A stretch of DNA of 55,873 nt from an uncultured Acetatifactor sp. (GCA_910584435.1 CAJUAP010000007.1:1-55873); one strand, 5' to 3'. Positions 8,025-16,630 are shown, numbered from the stretch's first letter. Program-made: numbers and translations. Notes: generated from the sequence alone by a model not told the origin.

Positions 8025-9670
8025 TAGGAAGACGGAAGACGGAAGAGGCGTACAGGAGCGGTGTGCCGGGTAAACAGATGCATGGTTTGGCTGCTCTGGT
8101 TTTCATGGCAGGATGTGCCCTGGGATTGACAGGGTGCCATGGCTCTAAGGGGCTGAGTGCATTTGAGATTCCGGAAGAATTTGACGTATCCAGGGATTAT
8201 GAGATTACCTTCTGGGCAAAAAATGATACCAATAAAACCCAGACAGACATCTATGAGGAGGCAATTGCCGATTTTGAAGAATTATATCCCAATGTTACAG
8301 TAAACCTGCGTCTGTATACGGATTATGGCAGAATTTACAATGATGTCATAACCAATATTGCCACGAATACCACCCCCAATGTCTGTATTACTTATCCGGA
8401 TCATATTGCAACTTACCTCACCGGGGTAAATCAGGTGGTTCCGCTGGAAGGATTATTTGCGGACGAAAAATACGGACTGGGCGGCAGTGAGGTAAGATTT
8501 GACGGCCCCTCAGTGGAAGAAATCATTCCGCAGTTTCTGGAGGAATGTTCCTTTGGCGGTCATTATTATGCATTTCCTTATATGCGTTCTTCGGAAGCCT
8601 GTTATATTAACAAGACTTATGTGGAGAAATTGGGATATACCCTGCCGGATGCTCTGACCTGGGATTTTATCTGGGAGGTGGCCGAGGCAGCCACGGCAAA
8701 GGACGGGGAAGGGAATTTCCTGGTAAATGGCCAGAAAGTGATGATTCCCTTCATATATAAGTCCACGGACAATATGATGATTCAGATGCTGAAGCAGATG
8801 GGAGAAGGATATTCCACGGAAGACGGCCGGGTGCTGCTTTTTCAGGAGTCTACGAAGGCGCTGCTGATGGACATTGCGGATCACGCTGCAAGCGGTGCTT
8901 TCTCCACATTTAAAGTTTCCAGTTATCCCGCCAATTTCCTGAATGCAGGACAATGTATTTTCGCCATAGATTCCACCGCGGGCGCTACCTGGATGGGTTC
9001 TGACGCGCCGCTTCTGGATATCAGTGCGGACAAGGTGGTGGAATTTGAGACGGAAGTTATGGCAATTCCTCAGTTTGACACAGAACATCCGGCGATGATA
9101 TCACAGGGGCCCTCTGTGTGCATTTTCAATAAGAGCGATCCCCAGGAGGTGCTGGCTGCCTGGCTGTTTGCACAGTATCTGCTGACGGAGAAGATTCAGA
9201 TCGGGTATGCGCAGACAGAAGGGTATGTGCCGGTGACTTCCAGGGCACAGGAAGCACAGGAGTACCAGGATTATCTTTCCCGAAGCGGTGAGGATAATAA
9301 CAAGTACTATGACATTAAGATGAAAGCGACCAATCTGCTGCTGGATAATATAGGGAATACTTTTGTGACCCCTGTATTTAACGGTTCGGCATCACTTCGG
9401 GATGCGGCGGGACAGTTGATAGAGAATACGGTCAAATCTGTGAGAAGGCAGGAAGTAGTGGATGAGGCTTATATGGAGGAATTGTATCGAGACATCCGCT
9501 CGCTTTACCGCCTGGATCAGCTGGGCGGACAGAGTGATGCAGTATCTTCCGGCAAGGCGGATCTCGGGAGACTTCCGGGAATGGCAGTGGGTCTGCTGGC
9601 CGGGCTGGGCATTGCCTGGGTGTTTATTATTTTATATGTGGTGTATCAGGCCATAAGACAGAAAAAGTAA
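8021..9670 (+). CDS. Extracellular solute-binding lipoprotein (family 1)
   Basis: Captures the sugar for the permeases at 6160 and 7149. It has a long charged N-terminus, a hydrophobic stretch 22-35 and lipobox LTGC with Cys39 as lipidation site. The mature part is a two-lobe family-1 binding protein (DYEITFWAKNDTNKTQ; FEELYPNVTVNLRLYTDYGR; ACYINKTYVEKLGYTLPD-ALTWDF). At 549 residues it is about 100 longer than usual. The extra C-terminus (from about 505) ends in a transmembrane helix at about 521-541 plus RQKK, so the protein appears anchored at both ends. The start overlaps the permease stop (ATGA) behind AGGAGGG. Confidence 0.93.
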   Translation: MIGRRKTEEAYRSGVPGKQMHGLAALVFMAGCALGLTGCHGSKGLSAFEIPEEFDVSRDYEITFWAKNDTNKTQTDIYEEAIADFEELYPNVTVNLRLYTDYGRIYNDVITNIATNTTPNVCITYPDHIATYLTGVNQVVPLEGLFADEKYGLGGSEVRFDGPSVEEIIPQFLEECSFGGHYYAFPYMRSSEACYINKTYVEKLGYTLPDALTWDFIWEVAEAATAKDGEGNFLVNGQKVMIPFIYKSTDNMMIQMLKQMGEGYSTEDGRVLLFQESTKALLMDIADHAASGAFSTFKVSSYPANFLNAGQCIFAIDSTAGATWMGSDAPLLDISADKVVEFETEVMAIPQFDTEHPAMISQGPSVCIFNKSDPQEVLAAWLFAQYLLTEKIQIGYAQTEGYVPVTSRAQEAQEYQDYLSRSGEDNNKYYDIKMKATNLLLDNIGNTFVTPVFNGSASLRDAAGQLIENTVKSVRRQEVVDEAYMEELYRDIRSLYRLDQLGGQSDAVSSGKADLGRLPGMAVGLLAGLGIAWVFIILYVVYQAIRQKK

Positions 9671-9880
9671 CAGTTCAGGCAGGATACGGAACTGTTATGA
9701 AGAAGTTACTGTTCAATCGCCGGTTCCGCGAGGCGTTTTCATGCGTATTTTGCATGAAAATCCCAAGCTGTCAGGATGACAGCTTTGACCATAGTGCGCG
9801 AAATCGCTGCTTTTGCGATTTCTGTGCCTAAAGCCTTCTGCGAAGGCTTGTTACTGTGAACGGAGTGAACAGTAACATGA
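9668..9880. repeat. Hairpin-rich dispersed repeat (TAACAGTTCAG family)
   Basis: This gap of nearly 400 bases holds consecutive inverted repeats: TAACAGTTC/GAACTGTTA (9668-9676/9689-9697), TTTCATGC/GCATGAAA, AAGCTGTC/GACAGCTT, GAAATCGC/GCGATTTC, AGCCTTC/GAAGGCT and GTTACTG/CAGTAAC. The first includes the stop codon of the binding protein. Its TAACAGTTCAG end recurs at 11866, 47194 and 51691, with a related copy at 43312. No ORF is credible. The clustered stems suggest a mobile palindromic unit that may also act as a terminator. Confidence 0.6.
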
Positions 9881-9916
9881 AGAAAGATAAAGTTTGAAAA
9901 GAAATCAGAAATACTA

Positions 9917-9967
9917 TTGATTTCTTGGAAAAATCATGTATAATTAGTTCCATGTTTATCGATAAAC
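9917..9967 (+). promoter_or_regulatory. Promoter with 14-bp palindromic operator candidate
   Basis: TTGATT (9917-9922), 16 bases, TATAAT (9939-9944). Nine bases after the -10 lies the perfect palindrome GTTTATCGATAAAC (9954-9967), covering the expected start site. A perfect even palindrome with central CG is typical of LacI-family operators. It shares the GTTT..CG..AAAC outline of the site at 16909. Confidence 0.6.
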
Positions 9968-10067
9968 AAATTTATGCAGAAGTCTTTGCAAGGGGACTGT
10001 AAAATTTTGATGGTCAATTCTGCCCTTTAAGAGGGGGCTGAATGGAAAGGGTTTAAAGAGGAGAAAA

Positions 10068-10817
10068 ATGAAAAAATTAACATCGCTACTTTTGGCTGTT
10101 GCACTTGTGTGCGCCTGTGTCGGCTGCGGTACACCGGCAGGTGATTCTTCCGGTGCGGATGTGAAATCAGAGGGTGTTATGACCTATGCGGATTATGTGG
10201 CTGCACCGCTTGATTCACAGGTTGTAATTGAAACTTATGTACAGGCAAAGCAGGCATGGTGGGAGAACAAGGCTACCGTTTACACCCAGGATAAGGACGG
10301 CGCTTACTTCCTGTATGAGATGGCATGTTCTGAAGAGGATTATGCGAAGCTGACCCCCGGAACGAAGATTAAGGTAACGGGATTTAAGGGAGAATGGTCA
10401 GGTGAAGTGGAAGTGATGGATGCGACATTTGAAATCCAGGAGGGTAATTATGTTGCCCCTGCGGAAGATGTTACCGCATTGCTTGGCACTGAAGAGCTGA
10501 TCAACCACCAGAATAAATTTGTGGCTTTTAAGGGTATGACAGTGGAAGCAATAGGCAAGGATGCCAGCGGCAATGACACAGCATATCTGTACAAATGGGA
10601 CGGTTCCGGACAGGATGGCGATGATCTGTATTTTAATGTCTCTCTGAATGGGGCTACTTATACATTTACTGTGGAATCCTATCTGTGCGATAATACAACG
10701 GATGTGTATCAGGCAGTAAAGAATCTGAAGGTTGGCGACAAGATTGACATGGAAGGTTTCCTGTACTGGTATGAGGGAGTGAATCCTCATATTACATCTG
10801 TAACGGCAGCAAAATAA
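10068..10817 (+). CDS. Secreted lipoprotein with two OB-fold-like domains
   Basis: A 249-residue surface lipoprotein. N-terminal KK, a hydrophobic core (LTSLLLAVALVCACV) and a Cys at about 20 (VGCG) form a lipoprotein signal; an acidic Ser/Gly linker follows. The mature part holds two similar beta-rich modules, about 40-127 (DSQVVIETYVQAKQAW, YFLYEM, LTPGTKIKVTGFKGEWSGEVE) and 128-249 (NKFVAFKGMTVEAIG, AYLYKW, LKVGDKIDMEGFLYWYEGVNPHITSV). The pattern 'pG.kI.v.G....w.g...i' is that of bacterial OB-fold lipoproteins; ligand and function are unknown. It has its own promoter and operator (9917-9967) and terminator. The ribosome site is AAAGAGGAG. Confidence 0.8.
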   Translation: MKKLTSLLLAVALVCACVGCGTPAGDSSGADVKSEGVMTYADYVAAPLDSQVVIETYVQAKQAWWENKATVYTQDKDGAYFLYEMACSEEDYAKLTPGTKIKVTGFKGEWSGEVEVMDATFEIQEGNYVAPAEDVTALLGTEELINHQNKFVAFKGMTVEAIGKDASGNDTAYLYKWDGSGQDGDDLYFNVSLNGATYTFTVESYLCDNTTDVYQAVKNLKVGDKIDMEGFLYWYEGVNPHITSVTAAK

Positions 10818-10838
10818 GAAGATTATCAGAATATAAAA

Positions 10839-10876
10839 CCCGGAATATTGGCAATAGCAGTATTCCGGGCTTTTTT
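10839..10876. terminator. Terminator after the OB-fold lipoprotein gene
   Basis: CCCGGAATA (10839-10847) pairs perfectly with TATTCCGGG (10861-10869) and is followed by CTTTTTT. It ends the plus-strand lipoprotein transcript and may also serve the convergent gene at 10897. Confidence 0.9.
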
Positions 10877-10896
10877 CTGTCCAAAAGACGGGCTTT

Positions 10897-11718
10897 CTAG
10901 GAAGTGGGTTTCCGCAGAGGACATTCCGACATGCTGATTTTATTTCTCAGGACGCTTAACCCACAGTCCTCAAGGTAATCCTGCAGGATGGGAAGGGACT
11001 GGGTGGAGGTGGGGCCGATGATAATATCTCCCACCAGGTCAGACAGTTGCAGATGCAATTTATTGCACATTCTGTTCAAATCCAGAGGATAGTACTTTTT
11101 GATCCTGTCGGCGGTTACATGATACTTGGGTTCCACGGCAAATTCATTGGAGATAAAGGGGGAAACCACCAATCTGTGCTCTGTCTCGCTTGCAAAGGAA
11201 GGGTGTTTGAAAGCGGCGGACTGTACCCATGCACTGTTCATCAGGTTTTGCAGATTGGGCATACTTTCGGAAAAATCTGAGGTGTTCTTAATCAATTCAT
11301 AGAATTCGTCAACCAGATGATGTTCCCGCATGTCCTTCTGATAGTATACCTGTTGGAGTGATATGGCGCCCCCAAGCATTTTCTGCATCAGCTTTTCATG
11401 GAAGGCAATACATACCCCCTGTCCTGCATGGCCATATCGATCCCATTGGGCAGCGTCATCTCTGTATTTGGAAAAGCAGGCCGCATAAGCGGAATAATGG
11501 AATTCCGCTTCCATTTCTTCCTGAAAAAAAGCCTTTGTTCTGCGGCTTTTTTCTTTTTCTCCATCCTGATTTAACTTTTCAATAACAGCGGTACAGATGC
11601 CATTCATAAATAATCTCATTTCGGAGGCATCATTCATATTCAATATATTGTTTAACCTGAGTTCCGCACACCGGATAATTCCGTCAAAGGCCGTGAAGTC
11701 AGTATAGTGATACAGCAT
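10897..11718 (-). CDS. DUF2971 family protein
   Basis: This 273-residue cytosolic protein starts MLYHYTDFTAFDGIIRCAEL and contains LRLNNILNMNDASEM, ACFSKYRDDAAQWDRYGHAG and GQGVCIAFHEKLM (about 20-110). These match DUF2971: an 'HYT..' opening, a 'N D..E' loop and a 'SF(S)...D...W..Y...GKGVCIGF' core. The function of the family is unestablished; members often lie in defence or accessory loci, and a relation to ADP-ribosyltransferase folds has been discussed. Interestingly, an ADP-ribosylglycohydrolase gene is next door (12183), but divergent and separated by a repeat. Ribosome site AAGGAGG. Acts alone as far as can be seen. Confidence 0.8.
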   Translation of the reverse strand: MLYHYTDFTAFDGIIRCAELRLNNILNMNDASEMRLFMNGICTAVIEKLNQDGEKEKSRRTKAFFQEEMEAEFHYSAYAACFSKYRDDAAQWDRYGHAGQGVCIAFHEKLMQKMLGGAISLQQVYYQKDMREHHLVDEFYELIKNTSDFSESMPNLQNLMNSAWVQSAAFKHPSFASETEHRLVVSPFISNEFAVEPKYHVTADRIKKYYPLDLNRMCNKLHLQLSDLVGDIIIGPTSTQSLPILQDYLEDCGLSVLRNKISMSECPLRKPTS

Positions 11719-11865
11719 AGCATCCTCCTTGTTCGCTTCTTCTCAAAACTCCCATGCAGCCTTCCGCATCATCATACATGAAAGTCCGGGAATTTTTATT
11801 ATAGCTGATAGGACAAGCAAAATCAAGTGTACATTTTCCTTGTCTGGGTGCATCTGTAATGATTC

Positions 11866-12045
11866 GTAACAGTTCAGACAACCCTTACTGCGAAGTCGAA
11901 ACTGTGATCCAAAGGCGGCGTGTCGCCTGACTCCCAGGCAATTCTCTTTACTGCTCTATTTTCCATGCAGTGCGGAGCCCTTGCATGGGGGCTGTGAACA
12001 AGGTGAACAGCAATTTTTGCGGTGAATTGCTGGTGCAGTGGTAAA
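11866..12045. repeat. Dispersed repeat, TAACAGTTCAG family
   Basis: Part of the gap 11719-12182. It starts GTAACAGTTCAGACA, then has the block CTGCGAAGTC shared in register with 47194 and 43312 (consensus AGTTCAGACA, about ten bases, NGCGAAGTC). The second half (from about 11936, CAGGCAATTCT, then TTTTCCATGCA) resembles the gap at 18450-18520. No gene is seen. Confidence 0.5.
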
Positions 12046-12182
12046 ACAGAAGGATGAGCGCAGAATGATGTGGAACAGTGAGTATGTTTATGGTAAAATA
12101 TAGGGGCAGAATGGAATATAGGCCGTGCAGCGGATGAGGTTATGGCTGATACGGCAGGAGATGACAAGGAGGAGCAGGGCCG

Positions 12183-13130
12183 GTGGCAGAAAACAGATAT
12201 GTAGAAGACAGATATGCAGGCGGTTTATATGGACTGTTGATTGGAGATGCACTTGGCGTCCCCTATGAATTTTATATGGCTCAGGAGCTTCCCTCCTATG
12301 AGGAGATTGAAATGCAGCCCCCGGCCGGTTTCAGAAAAGCACACAGCGGCGTGGACGCAGGGACATGGTCGGATGACGGCGCACAGGCACTCTGCCTGTT
12401 AGACAGTCTGCTTGCCTGTGGTTCGTTTTGCCTGGAGGATTTTTCACACAGGCTTTCCGGCTGGTATGAGAAAGGATTGTGGGCTGTTGATAACATTGTA
12501 TTTGATGTGGGCATACAGACGGGGGAGGCTCTCAGCGCATATCAAGCAGGTCTGGCACCTGAGAAATGCGGGCTTCTGCGTCCGGAGGGGAAGGGAAACG
12601 GTGCTTTGATGCGCGTACTTCCGCTGGCTTTATGGCACAGGGGAACGGATTGGGAGCTGGCGGCAGATGCCCATAGCCAATGTCTGATTACCCATGGACA
12701 TGTATGCAATCAGGTCTGCTGCGCATTATATTGTCTTGCTGCAAGATACTTATTACAGGGTTTAGATTTTGGCAGGTCCATGGAAAGGGCCATTGGCAGC
12801 CTGAGGGAAATTTACAGTAAGATGCCGGTATATGAACAGGAGTTAGAGTGGAGTGTGCGTCCGGAGGAACCCTGGGAAGGCAGTGGGTCGGGGTATGTTG
12901 TGGACTGTCTGCGCAGTGCATTTATGGTGATGGAAAGCACAGATTGCTACGAAGCTGCTGTAAAACGGGCTGTTCTGCTGGGGAATGACACGGATACAAC
13001 GGCATGTGTCACAGGAGGGCTTGCCGGTATTCTGTATGGTTTTCAGAGTATTCCAAAACGATGGTATCATATGCTGAAGGGGAAGGAGGAAGCGGAGGGA
13101 TTGCTGCAGAAGCTTCGCTGTACTTCTTGA
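12183..13130 (+). CDS. ADP-ribosylglycohydrolase family protein
   Basis: Removes ADP-ribose from proteins or related conjugates (DraG/ARH fold, all helical, binuclear Mg). The 315-residue protein starts at GTG 12183, twelve bases after AGGAGG. Visible motifs: GLLIGDALGVPYEF (16-29), TWSDDGAQALCLLDSL (about 61-76, metal-binding Asp pair), NGALMRVLPLAL, and GNDTDTTACVTGGLAGILYG (about 274-293, second metal site). The usual Thr after the Asp pair is replaced (SDDGA), so one metal ligand may be altered. Length fits the family. Single gene; the partner ADP-ribosyltransferase is not in the window. A regulatory or defence role is possible. Confidence 0.93.
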   Translation: MAENRYVEDRYAGGLYGLLIGDALGVPYEFYMAQELPSYEEIEMQPPAGFRKAHSGVDAGTWSDDGAQALCLLDSLLACGSFCLEDFSHRLSGWYEKGLWAVDNIVFDVGIQTGEALSAYQAGLAPEKCGLLRPEGKGNGALMRVLPLALWHRGTDWELAADAHSQCLITHGHVCNQVCCALYCLAARYLLQGLDFGRSMERAIGSLREIYSKMPVYEQELEWSVRPEEPWEGSGSGYVVDCLRSAFMVMESTDCYEAAVKRAVLLGNDTDTTACVTGGLAGILYGFQSIPKRWYHMLKGKEEAEGLLQKLRCTS

Positions 13131-13184
13131 TAAGAGCCGGAGCAGGAAGATAAACCGCGTCGGCTTTGAGGGAATAATACAATA

Positions 13185-13232
13185 GGCAGACAGTCTGCCT
13201 GGGCTTAATGCCTTTACAGCATATGCCCAGGC
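13185..13232. terminator. Overlapping inverted repeats between convergent genes
   Basis: GGCAGAC/GTCTGCC (13185-13199) overlaps a second stem GCCTGGGC/GCCCAGGC (13197-13204/13225-13232). They lie between the ADP-ribosylglycohydrolase and the small minus-strand gene. No T-run is present; alternative pairing or a bidirectional transcript end is likely. Confidence 0.4.
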
Positions 13233-13247
13233 TGGAGTCTGCTGGAA

Positions 13248-13391
13248 TTAATTAAAAAGCGATATTCCATATCTGAATTTCCGGTATATTTTATAGCCGG
13301 TGGTACCAAATAAGGATACCACAATATATAGAGTAGAAAGCGCTCCGGAAGCGCCGCCGATAATAATCAGGATAATCATTCCTATATTCAT
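13248..13391 (-). CDS. Small single-pass membrane protein, 47 aa
   Basis: The ORF starts at ATG 13391, 8 bases after GGAG (AGAAGGAGAAG). It encodes one hydrophobic helix with small residues (MIILIIIGGASGALSTLYIV, VSLFG) followed by a basic, aromatic cytosolic tail (GYKIYRKFRYGISLFN). The tidy layout of start signal, helix, positive-inside tail and stop argues for a real gene. I do not know a named family, though short Lachnospiraceae proteins with a KIYRK-type tail seem familiar. Helix-plus-basic-tail microproteins often modulate a membrane complex or act as toxins; neither is shown here. Confidence 0.6.
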   Translation of the reverse strand: MNIGMIILIIIGGASGALSTLYIVVSLFGTTGYKIYRKFRYGISLFN

Positions 13392-13996
13392 AAATTTCTT
13401 CTCCTTCTGTCATAATAGATTCCGTATCTCAATGCAGACCAAATAAGCCTGTAGAATCCACAGGCACCATGCTGTATGTGATTTTCAGCGGGAAAATGGC
13501 ATTTATGCCAACATTTGTGAATATGGAGATGAAACCTTTTCGCCATCCTGATGATGGATGTAATTTATAATGATTGTATTGCTGATGACTTCCTGGCAGA
13601 AACAGGGGTACCCCCAGGGGAAAAGCCGGGAAATAGCCGGGGCAGCAGACCTGCAGAAAGGCAGGAGAAGCTGTTGCTTTTGGACATACGGATACCGGAT
13701 CGCCGCGACGGGTGCCGTAATGTGGTAAGAGCTGTGTCACAATGTCCCAGGGATTCGGATGCATATAGCAGCTCAGAGCGGGCGGAGCTGCTCACTCTGT
13801 GTATTGTGGAGACATGATAAACAGCTCCCTGTTCCAGGGAAGCTTTCACAGAATCTATTATTTTATGATTGTTTCAAGTGCATATAAGGATACTCACTTT
13901 CCTGTGGGGCAAAAGTATTGTCTGCCTTGTCATTCAAGCCAGGCAGCAGTATACCAGAAATGATTCAAAAAGTAAATTGTTATCTATATTTCACAT
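13392..13996. other. Gap without a credible gene
   Basis: Several short frames exist on both strands, but none has a ribosome site and sensible composition. It contains small stems (GCCTGT/ACAGGC near 13450; GGGGTACCCC near 13608). It might hold an untranslated leader of the 47-residue gene, an unknown RNA or a decayed insertion. Confidence 0.4.
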
Positions 13997-14740
13997 TTAT
14001 AATTCTTTTGGTTCATATAAATACATGTTTCCTTTCTTGCCGACCCTTGCCACAGTCTCCACATAGTATAGTATATTCAGCACGGTCTGGGCCAGGGATA
14101 CGGGAATATGGGCGGCTTTGGCAAAGTCCCTGGAAGTAAAGGCTTCTTCCAGCGCAAAAGGGACAAACTGCATATAGTCTGCAAGACAGTCAATCTCTAC
14201 TTCCTGAACGAATTCCGTCGGTATGCGGTCAAATCTGGTGGCTCCTTTTTTCCTGTCCTTGCTCCGGCCGTTGAGAAGTTTGTATTCTTCTATATTCAGC
14301 ATCGCCAGACGGAAGTGAAGATTGGGGTGCTTTAAAAATGACTTGATCTTATATAGTTCAGGGAAAACCGTGTAGGGGGTTCCTTTTGCAGGGGATTTCC
14401 GTTTCCTGCTTAATTCACCGCTTTCTTCATCTATCCAGATCAGCCACTTTTCACGGGGGATGGGATAGACAATGGTGACAGGATATAAGGGCAGGAAAGT
14501 CTGTAATTTGTCCCGGAGCTTGTTAAACTGTCTTGTCTGTATCTCAATAATCTCCCCTTGAGAATAAATATCAGCCACATAATTTTCAATGGGTATTTCC
14601 TGATTGTCCTCATTTGGCGCGTAGTAATTTTTTAATATGGCATGGACTGTTTTCTCTGATAAGGTGCCTATGCCAAGGCGCTGCCGGTCTGTTCCGATGA
14701 CTTTTCTCCTGGCAGCTTCAAAGGCTTCTCTGTCAAGCAT
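13997..14740 (-). CDS. Hypothetical protein, possible PD-(D/E)XK core plus winged helix
   Basis: Start set at MLDREAFEAARRK (14740), nine bases after AAGGA. The roughly 247-residue cytosolic protein has, at about 53-75, ENYVADIYSQGEIIEIQTRQ followed by FNKLRDKL. The spacing D-x(9)-E-x-Q, with hydrophobic strands on both sides, resembles the D...ExK/Q core of PD-(D/E)XK nucleases. Next come LYPVTIVYPIPREKWLIWID and a basic loop SRKRKSPAKG. The C-terminus (about 200-247, FTSRDFAKAAHIPVSLAQTVLNIL-YYVETVARVGKKG) looks like a DNA-binding winged helix. A DNA-processing role is inference; I cannot name a family. No modification partner is adjacent. Confidence 0.65.
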   Translation of the reverse strand: MLDREAFEAARRKVIGTDRQRLGIGTLSEKTVHAILKNYYAPNEDNQEIPIENYVADIYSQGEIIEIQTRQFNKLRDKLQTFLPLYPVTIVYPIPREKWLIWIDEESGELSRKRKSPAKGTPYTVFPELYKIKSFLKHPNLHFRLAMLNIEEYKLLNGRSKDRKKGATRFDRIPTEFVQEVEIDCLADYMQFVPFALEEAFTSRDFAKAAHIPVSLAQTVLNILYYVETVARVGKKGNMYLYEPKEL

Positions 14741-15003
14741 ATGATTCATTTCCTTAATTTGTAAATTTGTGCAGCGCAACAGTTCATACGGGTCATGGAA
14801 CTGCTGCGTTCAACGTCATTATCTTACCACAAACGCATACATAATTCCATTACATTTTGCCGAAACACTGTTTGTTATATGCCCTGAGCCGTCCTTGGCT
14901 CCTGGGTAGTGGATAAATACCCTGACAAACTTTATCGGTGAGTATAAAAGGCAGGAAAAGAGGTATACTGAATCACAGAAAACAGGAAGGAGTGTGGATA
15001 ACT

Positions 15004-15438
15004 ATGATTGAACAGGATACTATAAGGCTGCTCAGAGAATGTGATGCCGGTATCAAAATGGGGGTTGAGGCAATAGATGAGGTTCTGGATTATGTTCATG
15101 AAGATAATTTCAGGAAATGCCTGACGGATCATAAGGATAAGCATGTGAAACTGAAGGAAGAAATTCAGGATCTTCTGCATCAGTATCACGATGAGGGAAA
15201 GGAGCCTAACCCGATGGCCAAAGGTATGTCATGGGTGAAGACCAATATGAAGCTGGCTGTAAATGAATCGGATCATACCATTGCGGATTTGATTACAGAT
15301 GGATGTAATATGGGAGTAAAATCCCTGCATAAATATCTGAACCAGTATCAGGCGGCTGATGAAAAATCCAAAGACATCACAAAACGCCTTATCCGCCTGG
15401 AAGAGAAAATGGTTACAGAGATGAAGCCTTATTTATAA
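15004..15438 (+). CDS. Ferritin-like four-helix protein (DUF2383-like)
   Basis: Start set at MIEQDTIRLL (15004) behind GGAAGGAG; the longer frame from 14938 has no site. The 144 residues form about four amphipathic helices with ferritin-like spacing: LLRECDAGIKMGVEAIDEVL, FRKCLTDHKDKHVKLKEEI, a Gly/Pro loop, SWVKTNMKLAVNESDHTIAD, GCNMGVKSLHKYLNQYQ, and a final helix KRLIRLEEKMVTEMKPYL. Glu/His pairs could bind a di-iron centre, but the metal site is not certain. Such proteins are tied to stress or storage. It is monocistronic and ends at a long hairpin element. Confidence 0.65.
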   Translation: MIEQDTIRLLRECDAGIKMGVEAIDEVLDYVHEDNFRKCLTDHKDKHVKLKEEIQDLLHQYHDEGKEPNPMAKGMSWVKTNMKLAVNESDHTIADLITDGCNMGVKSLHKYLNQYQAADEKSKDITKRLIRLEEKMVTEMKPYL

Positions 15439-15562
15439 AAGTGTGAGAAGAAAATCTAATCGCTTGCGGCAGAGGCCGCTTCGCGAAGATTTTCTACGGC
15501 GCAGGAACAGCGCCTGCTCACACTGAAGAATGCCAAGCGAACGAGTTCGCTTGGCATTCTTC
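15439..15562. repeat. Composite dispersed hairpin element
   Basis: First module: AGTGTGAG/CTCACACT enclosing AGAAAATCT/AGATTTTCT. Second module: a perfect 18-bp stem, GAAGAATGCCAAGCGAAC (15525-15542) with 15545-15562 and a two-base loop. The same two-module layout is at 22998-23121 and the second module alone at 38672. It lies between convergent genes and could terminate both, although no T-run is present. Confidence 0.65.
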
Positions 15563-15637
15563 TCATTGATTGTTTGTGTCGGCGGCGCCGGCATGTCTGG
15601 AAGTGTGAGAAGAGGAGGTATGCCGGAACTGCAGGAA

Positions 15638-16630
15638 TCAATGCGGTACAGGTCCGGTGGAACCTCTGACAATCAGTGTGGCACGAAGCAGAATAGAACC
15701 GATTGTCACCTTGTTGAGCAGACAGGAGAGTGCGTAGAAACCGCATTTACCCAAAGCGGTTCTGTCCTGGCGGATGGTGGTAAGAGGCGGAACCGTGTAA
15801 GTAGTCATGGGCAGATCGTCGAATCCTATGATGCTGATATCATCGGGAATCCGCAGACCTCTGTCCCTGCATTCTGTTATGGCGGATATGGCACGGACAT
15901 CATGAGAGAAGAGGATGGCAGTTACCCCTTCGTCAAGCAGCCTGGGAATATATTTTTTGGTGGATTCCGCCACATAATATCCAAGACCGATGTAATTGTC
16001 ATTGATTTCCAGATTGTATTTGGATAAGGTATTGAGGTATGCCTGATATCTGGCCTGTAAGATATAAGAATCCAAAGGTCCGGATATAAGTCCTATCTTC
16101 TTGTGGCCCAATTGAACCAGATGTTTTACCGCCAATTCAAACCCTTCCTGGCTGTCACAGCCTACGGAGGCAATGTTGGGATTGCTCTTAATATAGTTGT
16201 CATAGAGTACGGTGGGAACAGCAGAAGTGCGGAATTCCTGCATCCAGGGGTCAAGAAGAGACATGCCGAGAATAAAGGCGGCCTGGTAGCCTCCCTGCAT
16301 CATGAAAATATCATATGGCGTGAGTTTCTGGAAGTCAATGCTGATGGGAATAATATCCACTGTCCAGCCATCAGGCTCCGCCATCTGTTTGAAGCCCAGT
16401 ACAATGTCATGACCAAATTGATTAGGGGTGTCATAATCCATATTTTCAATTAAAATGCAGAGTCTTTTGGATTTTTTTTGCTGGCGTTTGTTGATATATC
16501 CTAATTCTACCGCTGTTTCAAGAATTTTTTTCCGTGTTTCTTCACTTACGTCATCAGCATTATTCAGACCCTTGGAGACAGTGCTCTTGGATATTCCTAA
16601 TTTTGCCGCAATATCATTGATAGTAGCCAT
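15638..16630 (-). CDS. LacI-family regulator of the maltodextrin genes
   Basis: A 330-residue repressor: helix-turn-helix at 3-26 (TINDIAAKLGISKSTVSKGL), hinge at about 45-58, then a periplasmic-binding-protein-like effector domain (KRLCILIENMDYD; VPTVLYDNYIKSNPNIASVG; HLVQLGHKKIGLISG; ISIIGFDDLPMTTYTVPPLT-TIRQD). It is divergent from malEFG, with overlapping palindromic operators between them (16909-16927). The obvious inference is control of malEFG and perhaps of the downstream glucan enzymes by maltose or maltodextrin (MalR-like). Its own promoter is at 16688-16716. The C-terminus (LIVRGSTGPVPH) is normal for the family. Confidence 0.92.
   Translation of the reverse strand: MATINDIAAKLGISKSTVSKGLNNADDVSEETRKKILETAVELGYINKRQQKKSKRLCILIENMDYDTPNQFGHDIVLGFKQMAEPDGWTVDIIPISIDFQKLTPYDIFMMQGGYQAAFILGMSLLDPWMQEFRTSAVPTVLYDNYIKSNPNIASVGCDSQEGFELAVKHLVQLGHKKIGLISGPLDSYILQARYQAYLNTLSKYNLEINDNYIGLGYYVAESTKKYIPRLLDEGVTAILFSHDVRAISAITECRDRGLRIPDDISIIGFDDLPMTTYTVPPLTTIRQDRTALGKCGFYALSCLLNKVTIGSILLRATLIVRGSTGPVPH

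Noticed and set aside
13429..13849. Several 88-111-codon ORFs on both strands in the 13392-13996 gap
   Set aside because: No ribosome sites, Pro/Ser/Arg-rich shadow-like composition and mutual overlap.
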